This document shows positions 1 to 5,113 of a stretch of DNA of 5,905 bases, piece after piece. The notes below the pieces were generated by a model that was not told the origin of the DNA, did no database searches, and saw nothing but the letters and a program-made list of their open reading frames with translations. A program made the position numbers and the translations under genes. Where the stretch lies: positions 1-5,905 of the forward strand of contig DPSI01000010.1 in the NCBI GenBank assembly GCA_003527165.1, read 5' to 3'. Position 1 is the stretch's first letter, and each line of letters starts with the position of its first letter. Origin of the DNA: Pseudomonas sp. GTDB taxonomy: Bacteria; Pseudomonadota; Gammaproteobacteria; Pseudomonadales; Pseudomonadaceae.

Positions 1-67
1 ACTGATTGGCTGCAGCCCGTGCCGATAGGCCGATATCTTCGTTTTTCTCCCAACGAGTTCCGTTTTC

Positions 68-688
68 ATGTGTGGCCGCTATGCCCTGTTTCGCTGGAGT
101 CCGGTCTTTGCCGCGCTACCCGGTTTCCCCGCCGATCAGCAACCGCACTGGAGCCTGGCGCCCGGCGCGTCGGTATTACTGATGCGGCAGATCGAGAACG
201 AGCTGCAGCTCAGCAGTGTCCGCTGGGGGCTGACCCCGGCCTGGCTGACCGATTTCACCCGGACGCCGGCCCAGGCGCGGGCAGAAACATTGGCCGAGCA
301 GCCGATGTTTCGTGACGCCTTTCGCTTGCGCCGAGGCGTGCTGCCTGCCAACGGCTTTTACGAATGGCGCGGCACGGCGCGCAAGCGGCCCTATTGGATG
401 ACTGGGGAAGATTCGCTGATATATTTCGCGGCGATTTGGGAAGCTTATCCGGTGCAGGACCATGTCTATCTCAGCGCGGCCGTGGTGACTTTGCCGGCGG
501 CGAGCCAGCGGCGGCCGCTGATGCTGGATCAGGCAGCCATGACCGCCTGGCTCGATCCGCAAACCCCGCCAGCAGCGCTGCAAGCGCTGCTGGCGGGGCC
601 GCAGCCGGCGCTACGCGAGCGGCCCTTGGCGACCTTGGTCAACGACCCCAAGCTGGATGCGCCGGAGTGCCTGACGCCCGTCAACTAG
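68..688 (+). CDS. SRAP-domain protein (YedK/HMCES-like, variant active site)
   Basis: This 206-residue protein belongs to the SRAP family, whose members use Cys2 (exposed after Met removal) to form a covalent crosslink with abasic sites in single-stranded DNA and so protect them. Seen: an N-terminal MCGRYA with Cys2, VRWGLTPAW (51-59), an ARAET segment (70-74, Arg71), LPANGFYEW (92-100, Glu99) and NDPKLDAPECLTP near the C-terminus. E. coli YedK is slightly longer, about 222 residues. Two catalytic positions differ from the usual family: Gln69 stands where the Asn of NARxET is expected, and Ser146 stands where the His of HxRMP is expected, by my by-eye alignment. The ATG at 68 is fixed by the need for Cys2; the ribosome binding site is weak (ACGAG about 10 nt upstream). 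The downstream gene lies 132 bp away and probably has its own promoter. Family assignment is firm; the effect of the substitutions is inference. Confidence 0.93.
   Translation: MCGRYALFRWSPVFAALPGFPADQQPHWSLAPGASVLLMRQIENELQLSSVRWGLTPAWLTDFTRTPAQARAETLAEQPMFRDAFRLRRGVLPANGFYEWRGTARKRPYWMTGEDSLIYFAAIWEAYPVQDHVYLSAAVVTLPAASQRRPLMLDQAAMTAWLDPQTPPAALQALLAGPQPALRERPLATLVNDPKLDAPECLTPVN
564..598. repeat. Perfect 16-bp inverted repeat with 3-nt loop inside the SRAP gene
   Basis: The left arm 564-579 (CCCCGCCAGCAGCGCT) is the exact reverse complement of the right arm 583-598, separated by GCA at 580-582. It lies wholly in frame in the SRAP gene and encodes residues 166-178 (TPPAALQALLAGP). No T-run follows on either strand, so it is not a canonical intrinsic terminator. 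It would form a very stable mRNA hairpin, or a cruciform in DNA. No function is known to me. Confidence 0.85.
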
Positions 689-763
689 CCCTCGGGCGGG
701 TATCATCGAATGGCCTGAACGTGTCCTGTGACGAGTGCTGCGCTGGCGGCTTCCTGCAGCCGG

Positions 764-792
764 TTGCCCGGCAAGCGGGCTCGCTCTAGCAT
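764..792 (+). promoter_or_regulatory. Candidate sigma70 promoter for the M48 protease gene
   Basis: TTGCCC (764-769) and TAGCAT (787-792) each match 4 of 6 consensus bases of the -35 and -10 elements and are separated by exactly 17 bp. Transcription would start near 799-800, giving a leader of about 20 nt that contains the ribosome binding site. The same DNA holds a 5-bp inverted repeat (GCCCG 766-770, CGGGC 776-780), which could instead be an operator or part of the end of the SRAP transcript. This is a pattern match only. Confidence 0.35.
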
Positions 793-820
793 ACGGCGCA
801 GAATCCATGGGAGACGCGAC

Positions 821-1630
821 ATGCTCAAGCCGCATCCATTAGCTTTTTTTCTGGCGGCCTCGGTGCTCGCTGGGTGTCAGGCCGTCAATACCACCAGCGG
901 CGGTGCCGTCGGGGTGGACCGCAAGCAGTACATGTTCAGCATGTTGTCGACCGAACAGGTCAATCAGATGTATGCCCAGTCCTACCAGCAGACCCTGAGC
1001 GAGGCTTCGCAGAAGGGCATGCTCGAAAAAAGCAGCGCAATCAGCCAGCGCGTCAATGCCATCGCCCAACGGCTGATCGCCGAAGTGCCGGCATTCCGCC
1101 CGGATGCGGCGCAGTGGGACTGGGAGGTCAACGTCATCGACAGCCCGGAACTGAACGCCAACTGCGGCCCGGGCGGCAAGATTATTTTCTATACCGGGCT
1201 GATCGAAGAGCTGAAACTGACCGACGACGAGATCGCCGCGGTGATGGGCCACGAAATCGCCCATGCGTTGCGCGAGCACGGGCGCGAGGCGATGTCCAAG
1301 GCTTATGGCGTGCAGATGGCGACGCAGATCGGCTCGGCCTTTGGTGTCGGCGATGGCAGTTTGCAGCTCGCCAACATGGGCGTCGAATACCTGATGACGC
1401 TACCCAACAGCCGCAGTAACGAAAACGAGGCCGATCTGATCGGGCTGGAGCTGGCGGCGCGCGCGGGTTACAACCCGAATGCGGCAGTCAGTCTATGGCA
1501 GAAAATGGCGGCCGCCGGCGGCTCGGCGCCGCCAGAATTCCTCAGCACGCACCCGTCCTCCAGCAGCCGTACGCAGGCCCTGCAGGAAAATATTCCGAAG
1601 GTGATGCCGCTGTACCAGCAGCGACGCTGA
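821..1630 (+). CDS. M48-family zinc metalloprotease, lipoprotein (LoiP/YggG-like)
   Basis: This 269-residue protein is a secreted, membrane-anchored M48 peptidase. Such proteins degrade misfolded or damaged envelope proteins in the periplasm. Seen: a short charged start, a hydrophobic stretch (7-17) and the lipobox LAGC with Cys19 as the lipidated residue, so a type II signal peptide. The zinc site is HEIAH (144-148) in VMGHEIAHALREH. The third ligand is most likely Glu201 in SNENEADLIG, with Asp205 four residues on, and the family's THPSSSSR segment follows at 243-250. Gln20 after the lipid Cys, rather than Asp, fits outer-membrane sorting by the E. coli rule, which is less reliable in pseudomonads. 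The start at 821 has GGGAG (809-813) with a 7-nt spacer and gives a proper signal peptide; an in-frame start at 728 would put 31 arginine-rich residues ahead of it and is rejected. It resembles E. coli LoiP, but orthology is not established here. Its 3' end converges on the next gene with a 24-bp gap. Confidence 0.93.
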   Translation: MLKPHPLAFFLAASVLAGCQAVNTTSGGAVGVDRKQYMFSMLSTEQVNQMYAQSYQQTLSEASQKGMLEKSSAISQRVNAIAQRLIAEVPAFRPDAAQWDWEVNVIDSPELNANCGPGGKIIFYTGLIEELKLTDDEIAAVMGHEIAHALREHGREAMSKAYGVQMATQIGSAFGVGDGSLQLANMGVEYLMTLPNSRSNENEADLIGLELAARAGYNPNAAVSLWQKMAAAGGSAPPEFLSTHPSSSSRTQALQENIPKVMPLYQQRR

Positions 1631-1645
1631 GGTCTCGCCATTGCC

Positions 1646-1667
1646 GCCGCCGACTCAGGTCGGTGGC
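1646..1667. terminator. Hairpin at the convergent gene junction, possible bidirectional terminator
   Basis: GCCGCCGAC (1646-1654) pairs with GTCGGTGGC (1659-1667) as a 9-bp stem with one G-U pair on the + strand and a 4-nt TCAG loop. It begins 16 nt after the protease stop codon and overlaps the stop codon of the minus-strand gene (1655-1657). Position fits a shared terminator for converging transcripts, but neither strand has the T-run of a classical intrinsic terminator, so the call is tentative. Confidence 0.4.
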
Positions 1668-2098
1668 AGCGTGACTGGGGTCGGGCTGTCCATGCCCAGT
1701 TGTTTGCGGGCGCTTTCCAAGTCGAACAGCGTGTTGATTTCCTCGATGTCACCGCCCGGATTGAGCGTCCAGATCGACATCGCGGCGACGGTAAGGATCT
1801 TGCCACTCGGCGCGTGCCCGAACACCGCTTTCTCCAGGGTCCCGAACAGGGTGCTGGAGGTGACCACGCGATTGCCTTCGCTGAGGCATTCATCCACTAC
1901 CACCTCGAGGTCCGGCATTGCCTGGCGGACTTCCCGCACGATCACGCCGAAACCGGCGCTGTTGACCGGTTGCGCGATGAACGAACTCTTATAGCTGAAG
2001 TAACGGCTCTGCAGCTGTTCGGCCAGTGCCAATCGACCCTTGCTCCAGCTCAAGTCGATATGCTGCCGAACCCGCCGTTTTCGTTCCTCCGGTGACAT
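1655..2098 (-). CDS. SnoaL-like / NTF2-fold protein of unknown substrate
   Basis: This is a 147-residue cytoplasmic protein with no signal peptide. The pattern suits the SnoaL-like (polyketide/ester cyclase-like) branch of the NTF2 superfamily: an N-terminal helix rich in Arg and Glu, VREVRQAMPDLEVVVDECLSEG (54-75) where relatives have a PD motif followed by a strand, GNRVVTSSTLFGTLEKAVFGHAPSGK (75-100) matching the usual GTHxGxFxGxxPTGK region, and INTLFDLESARKQLG (121-135) matching the closing D-x-x-x-x-x-x-QLG element. The usual catalytic or binding residues are not clear, so no reaction can be assigned. The ATG at 2098 has GGGGAG with an 8-nt spacer; an upstream in-frame start at 2155 lacks a comparable site. 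It lies 84 bp downstream of the Mn2+ exporter gene on the same strand and could be read from the same transcript. A short palindrome (2152-2164) in that gap has no T-run and need not stop transcription. Confidence 0.8.
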   Translation of the reverse strand: MSPEERKRRVRQHIDLSWSKGRLALAEQLQSRYFSYKSSFIAQPVNSAGFGVIVREVRQAMPDLEVVVDECLSEGNRVVTSSTLFGTLEKAVFGHAPSGKILTVAAMSIWTLNPGGDIEEINTLFDLESARKQLGMDSPTPVTLPPT

Positions 2099-2182
2099 GC
2101 CGCCTGCTCCCCTCAAGTGCCGCCAGAATGCGGTGAGGACGCACTCTAACAGCACCCGCGGTGCGGCAGTTTGCGCTGCGTA

Positions 2183-2770
2183 TCAGACTGGAAGCGTGCC
2201 GCTCAAGGTCAATGCCTGATAGGCGGCATACAGCGCCAAAGCGGCGAAGCCGACGGCGGCGATTCGGCGGATCAGCGTCAGCGGCATGCGGTCGGCGGCG
2301 AAATTGCCGGCCAGTACCACCGGCACGTTGGCGATCAGCATGCCCAGTGTGGTGCCGACGATAACCAGGATGAAATCGGGATATTGTGCGGCGAGCATGA
2401 CCGTTGCAATTTGGGTCTTGTCGCCCATCTCCGCCAGAAAGAAGGCGATCAGGGTTGCGACAAAAGGGCCGAAGCGGCGACCGCGCGAGGCTTCGTCCTC
2501 CTCCAGTTTGTCCGGCACCAGCGTCCAAAGGGCCACTGCGGCAAAGGACGCGGCAAGAATCCAGCTGAGGATGGCGGGGGAGACCAGCGATGAAACCCAG
2601 TTGCCGATGACCCCGGCTGCGGCATGGTTGGCCAGCGTGGCGATGACGATGCCCCAGATGATCGGTAACGGACGCCGATAGCGAGCCGCCAGCAGCAGGG
2701 CGAGAAGCTGGGTCTTGTCCCCAATCTCGGCGAGGGCAACGATCAGCGTGGGGATGTAGAACGATTCCAA
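2183..2770 (-). CDS. TMEM165/GDT1 (UPF0016) family membrane protein, probable Mn2+ exporter
   Basis: This 195-residue integral inner-membrane protein carries the two signature motifs of the family, EIGDKT (15-20) and EMGDKT (114-119), each in a hydrophobic helix; the protein is an internal duplication of a three-helix unit. The acidic residues of these motifs are thought to bind the transported cation. A charged cytoplasmic linker, PDKLEEDEASRGRR (86-99), separates the halves, and about six membrane segments can be seen. Bacterial relatives (MneA of Vibrio, Mnx of cyanobacteria) export Mn2+. The Mn2+-type riboswitch in its leader makes that substrate likely here too. I chose the TTG at 2770: AAGGAAG (2782-2776) sits 5 nt upstream, and MESFYIPTLIVALAEIGDKTQ is the usual family N-terminus. 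The reading frame stays open to a GTG at 2818, but those extra residues overlap leader RNA structure and look non-coding. Family call is near certain; the start and substrate are inferred. Confidence 0.93.
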   Translation of the reverse strand: MESFYIPTLIVALAEIGDKTQLLALLLAARYRRPLPIIWGIVIATLANHAAAGVIGNWVSSLVSPAILSWILAASFAAVALWTLVPDKLEEDEASRGRRFGPFVATLIAFFLAEMGDKTQIATVMLAAQYPDFILVIVGTTLGMLIANVPVVLAGNFAADRMPLTLIRRIAAVGFAALALYAAYQALTLSGTLPV

Positions 2771-2854
2771 ACGAACTTCCTTGAGGGGGCGGGTCGACGA
2801 AATCACCATGACACGCACCGCCTGCCCGCCCCGGGTCAGGTGAACGTGTCATGG
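2771..2854 (-). promoter_or_regulatory. Riboswitch expression platform with crossing alternative helices
   Basis: Two perfect helices can be drawn in the leader after the aptamer. Helix A pairs CCATGACACG (2854-2845) with CGTGTCATGG (2815-2806), 10 bp. Helix B pairs GGGGCGGG (2832-2825) with CCCGCCCC (2793-2786), 8 bp, ending 3 nt before the AAGGAAG ribosome binding site. The arms alternate A-B-A-B, so the helices cross and would normally exclude each other unless a pseudoknot forms. The 5' arm of A overlaps the 3' strand of the aptamer's closing helix, the standard geometry of a switch. Whether control is at translation or Rho-dependent termination cannot be told; there is no T-run terminator. 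Confidence 0.6.
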
Positions 2855-2980
2855 GTCTTGTCAGACCGAGCGCGAGCTGTCGAGGCAGCTGCGCGGGTCG
2901 CATGCACCATGGTCTGCGGACCAAGTATGTTGACGCATGCCGGGCGAACGGGCGCTCGCCGGAGACTACTCCCCCAGGAC
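2848..2980 (-). promoter_or_regulatory. yybP-ykoY family (Mn2+-sensing) riboswitch aptamer
   Basis: Read on the minus strand, GGGGAGTAG (2974-2966) is the hallmark 5' loop of this class. Closing helix: GTCCTGGG (2980-2973) with CCCATGAC (2855-2848), 7 pairs and one C-T mismatch. Then come three stems. The first is CCGGCGA (2962-2956) with TCGCCCGG (2947-2940, one bulge). The second is GCATGC (2940-2935) with GCATGC (2905-2900), capped by TGGTC/GACCA (2923-2919, 2914-2910) around a loop holding TCAACATACT (2933-2924). The third is GCGCAGCTG (2894-2886) with CAGCTCGCGC (2879-2870, one bulge), extended by GACC/GGTC. ACAAGACC (2861-2854) is the conserved 3' loop element. G2940 is shared between the first two stems as drawn, so one of them loses that pair. 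Members of this class bind Mn2+ and often control Mn2+ exporters, including UPF0016 proteins, which is exactly the gene downstream. Edges are set by the closing helix. Confidence 0.9.
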
Positions 2981-2987
2981 GGGCGCG

Positions 2988-3016
2988 AGTTTGCCCAAGC
3001 GTGACGCATTGTGCAA
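2988..3016 (-). promoter_or_regulatory. Weak candidate promoter for the riboswitch-exporter transcript
   Basis: On the minus strand TTGCAC (3016-3011) is followed after 17 nt by CAAACT (2993-2988), a poor -10 match (3 of 6). It would start transcription near 2980, the first base of the aptamer closing helix, which is the main reason to mention it. Read-through from rsmC, whose stop codon lies about 54 nt before the aptamer, is an alternative. Confidence 0.25.
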
Positions 3017-3033
3017 GTCGGGCCCGTGACCGG

Positions 3034-4032
3034 TCAGGTGCGTTGCGCGCGGTAGATACGAAAGCCGTCCGCGTTGGTGAGGGTCTCGCAGCGGCCCAGG
3101 TGGGCCTCGATCAAAGGCGGATACTTGAGGAAGGCATTGGCCACCAGGCGCAGCTCGCCACCGGGTCGCAGATGGTTGGCGGCGCGTTGCAACATTGTTT
3201 CGCTGGCCGCGTAATGGGTATACACGCCCTGATGGAACGGTGGGTTGCTGATGATCGCGGCGCAATCGTCCGGTGCCGCGTCGATGCCGTCGCCGGCAAT
3301 GACTTGGGCGTGCAGATGATTGGCTGCCAGGGTCATGCGGCTGCTCTCGACCGCGAACGCATCGACATCCAGCAGCACCACTTCGCTTTGCGGATAACGC
3401 CTTTTCAGCGATGCGCCAATAATTCCGGCACCACAGCCGAAATCCAGCAGCCTGCCGACCGGCAGCCCATCGAGTTGTTCCATTAGCAGGGCCGTGCCGC
3501 GATCGAGCCGGCCATGGCTGAATACACCTGGGAGGCTGACAATCTGCAGCGGGCCGTCCGGCAGTTCGAGTTCGAAGCGCTGAGCGAGGGATTGCAGATC
3601 GGGAGCCGGTGGACTGTTGGTCACTCTGACCTGCCACAGTTGGCAATGGCGGGCGCTGTCGAGTTTGCGCGCCTCGCCGAACGGTGCCAGCTGCCTGGCG
3701 GCCCGCTCGACACCGGCGCGTTTTTCCCCTACCAGGTACAGCAGGCGGCCCGGCAGCCTGGCTGCCAATGCGTTCATCAGGTAATCGGTCAAGTCACGTG
3801 ACTTGGGCAGAAACAGCACTGCCGCATCGAAAGCCGCCGACGGGGCTTCGACGCCGAATGTACAGCGCCCGGCGAAGCGAGTCTGCAGCCTCTGCTGCTC
3901 ACCGGCGATCCAACTCCAGCCAATGGCCCTGGGCAGTTGGCCAAGCAGGTCGTCGGCCGGCAATCCGGCGAGCAACAAGTCGCCGCTGAAGAGTTCGGCC
4001 TGGCGCAGCAGTACTTCGCTTCGAGGATCCAT
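3034..4032 (-). CDS. rsmC: 16S rRNA (guanine(1207)-N2)-methyltransferase RsmC
   Basis: RsmC uses S-adenosylmethionine to methylate N2 of G1207 in 16S rRNA of the 30S subunit. The 332-residue length is close to E. coli RsmC (343). As in that family, an N-terminal half that is a degenerate methyltransferase-like domain (about 1-150) is joined to the active Rossmann domain. Seen in the latter: [16 protein letters not shown] (168-183), SAM-binding motif [12 protein letters not shown] (195-206), acidic strand end VVLLDVD (218-224) and the catalytic NPPFHQG (263-269), which marks guanine-N2 methyltransferases of the RsmC/RlmG type. RlmG is the main alternative, but the N-terminus ([15 protein letters not shown]) and NPPFHQG favour RsmC. 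The ATG at 4032 has GGAGG only 4 nt upstream; a TTG at 4047 would place that ribosome binding site inside the gene and is rejected. It follows hprA on the same strand after 57 nt. Confidence 0.92.
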   Translation of the reverse strand: MDPRSEVLLRQAELFSGDLLLAGLPADDLLGQLPRAIGWSWIAGEQQRLQTRFAGRCTFGVEAPSAAFDAAVLFLPKSRDLTDYLMNALAARLPGRLLYLVGEKRAGVERAARQLAPFGEARKLDSARHCQLWQVRVTNSPPAPDLQSLAQRFELELPDGPLQIVSLPGVFSHGRLDRGTALLMEQLDGLPVGRLLDFGCGAGIIGASLKRRYPQSEVVLLDVDAFAVESSRMTLAANHLHAQVIAGDGIDAAPDDCAAIISNPPFHQGVYTHYAASETMLQRAANHLRPGGELRLVANAFLKYPPLIEAHLGRCETLTNADGFRIYRAQRT

Positions 4033-4041
4033 GATGCCTCC

Positions 4042-4074
4042 GGACAAAAGCTGGCGAGCTTAGCAGGCTTGTCC
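4042..4074 (-). promoter_or_regulatory. Small hairpin abutting the rsmC ribosome binding site
   Basis: In the 57-nt gap between hprA and rsmC, GGACAA and TTGTCC arms (4042-4047 and 4069-4074) enclose a second small stem, AGCT/AGCT (4049-4052, 4057-4060). On the minus strand the outer stem ends directly against the GGAGG of rsmC (4041-4037). It could tune rsmC translation or be chance; the stems are short. Confidence 0.3.
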
Positions 4075-4089
4075 CCGGCGGCAGAAGCG

Positions 4090-5052
4090 TCAGCCGACCT
4101 GCCGCTGCGGCGCGCCGGCGAAGAACGCCTCGGCATTCTCGCTCAGCTGGCCGACGATGCGCTGCCGGGCTTCGCGGCTGCCCCAGGCGCTATGCGGTGT
4201 CACGATCAGACGCGGTACGTCTGCCGCCAGCAGCGGGTTGTCGTTGCTCGGGGGCTCGCTGGTGAGCACGTCGGTGGCGGCGCCGCCTAGGTGCCCGCTA
4301 CGCAGCGTATCGGCCAGTGCTTGCTCATCGATCAGGCCACCACGGGCGGTGTTGATGATGAATGCCGAGGGCTTCATCAGTTGCAGTTCGCGGGTGCCGA
4401 TGAGGTTGCGCGTCTGGTCGGTCAGCGGACAGTGCAGCGTCAGCGCGTCGATTTGTGGCAGCAGTTCGTCGAGGTCCAGGCGATCCGCGCGCGGCGGGCG
4501 ACCCGGCAGATTCCCGGTCAGTACGCGCATCCCCAGCGCCTCGGCCAGTCTCGCCACGGCGCTCCCCAGTTCGCCATGACCGAGCACGCCGAGGGTCTTG
4601 CCGGCCAGCTCGACGATGGGGAAATCCAATAGGCAGAATTGCCCGCTCTCCTGCCAGCGGCCGCGGGCCACGGCGCCCTGATAATCGGGTAGCCGCGTGG
4701 CCAGCGCGAGCAGTAGCATCAAGGTGTGCTGGGCCACGGTGGCGGTGCCATAGGCTTGGCAATTGCAAACTGCGATACCGCGCTGTTTGGCTGCCGCCAG
4801 ATCGATGTTGTTGACGCCGGTGGCGGCCACCAGAATCAGCTTGAGCTCCGGGCAAGCGGCGAATACGGCATCGTTCAAGGCGATCTTGTTGACGATGGCG
4901 ATCTCGGCCCCTTGCAGCCGGTCGATGATTTGCGTTTCGCTGGTCTGCGCATGACAGACCAGTTCAGCAAAGGCTGACCGCAGCGGAGCCAGGTCCAGGT
5001 CACCCTGGTCAAGCGGGGAAAGATCGAGGAATACAGCGCGGCGATTGCTCAT
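4090..5052 (-). CDS. hprA: D-2-hydroxyacid dehydrogenase, probable glycerate dehydrogenase / hydroxypyruvate reductase
   Basis: This 320-residue cytoplasmic enzyme belongs to the D-isomer-specific 2-hydroxyacid dehydrogenases. The likely reaction is reduction of hydroxypyruvate to D-glycerate in glyoxylate/serine metabolism. Seen: an N-terminal substrate domain (1-100) with VAATGVNNIDLAAAKQRGI (75-93), the dinucleotide motif GHGELG (158-163) after GKTLGVL, and the catalytic triad Arg237 (NTARGGLID), Glu266 (TSEPP) and His287 (TPHSAWGSREAR). The strand after the glycine motif reads VLTGNLPGRPPRADR (177-191) and lacks the acidic residue that usually selects NAD over NADP, so cofactor preference is open. 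The sequence pattern matches what I recall of Pseudomonas HprA; other family members (glyoxylate reductase, phosphonate or lactate dehydrogenase types) cannot be fully excluded. The ATG at 5052 gives the expected N-terminus, but only a weak GAG lies 8 nt upstream. It heads the minus-strand run and is divergent from the LysE-family gene, 61 bp away. Confidence 0.9.
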   Translation of the reverse strand: MSNRRAVFLDLSPLDQGDLDLAPLRSAFAELVCHAQTSETQIIDRLQGAEIAIVNKIALNDAVFAACPELKLILVAATGVNNIDLAAAKQRGIAVCNCQAYGTATVAQHTLMLLLALATRLPDYQGAVARGRWQESGQFCLLDFPIVELAGKTLGVLGHGELGSAVARLAEALGMRVLTGNLPGRPPRADRLDLDELLPQIDALTLHCPLTDQTRNLIGTRELQLMKPSAFIINTARGGLIDEQALADTLRSGHLGGAATDVLTSEPPSNDNPLLAADVPRLIVTPHSAWGSREARQRIVGQLSENAEAFFAGAPQRQVG

Positions 5053-5073
5053 GGACTTTACTCGTATGAATCA

Positions 5074-5090
5074 GCGGGCGGATGGCCCGC
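5074..5090. repeat. Short inverted repeat in the hprA-lysE-family divergent gap
   Basis: GCGGGC (5074-5079) and GCCCGC (5085-5090) form a perfect 6-bp inverted repeat around GGATG. It lies in the only space from which both divergent genes could be controlled, so it could be a regulator site or a leader hairpin. No adjacent regulator gene supports either idea, and GC-rich repeats of this size arise by chance. Confidence 0.3.
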
Positions 5091-5113
5091 CCAGGAAAAA
5101 GCGGAGTCACTAG

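Noticed and set aside
1..67. Possible promoter before the SRAP gene (TTGGCT and GATATC)
   Set aside because: The spacing is about 20 bp and the -10 match is poor; the window edge prevents judging what lies further upstream.
728..820. N-terminal extension of the M48 protease to an upstream start at 728
   Set aside because: It would bury the signal peptide and lipobox behind 31 basic residues, and the start at 821 has a good ribosome binding site.
874..1419. Plus-strand open frame of 181 codons inside the M48 protease gene
   Set aside because: Shadow frame of a gene with intact lipobox and zinc site; Arg/Gly-rich and featureless.
2152..2164. Palindrome GCACC-CGC-GGTGC between the exporter and SnoaL-like genes as a terminator
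   Set aside because: Only 5 bp with a 3-nt loop and no T-run on the transcribed strand; common by chance in GC-rich sequence.
1989..2924. Long minus-strand open frame of 311 codons overlapping the exporter gene and riboswitch
   Set aside because: It runs out of frame through the GDT1-family gene and through the aptamer; composition is Arg/Pro/Gly-rich with no recognisable domain, typical of a shadow frame in GC-rich DNA.
4273..4290. GGCGGCGCCGCC palindrome within hprA
   Set aside because: Encodes the normal Gly-Gly-Ala-Ala stretch of the enzyme with GC-rich codons; no sign of a separate role.
4325..4855. Minus-strand open frame of 176 codons inside hprA
   Set aside because: Out of frame with a clear dehydrogenase carrying intact catalytic residues; no domain of its own.
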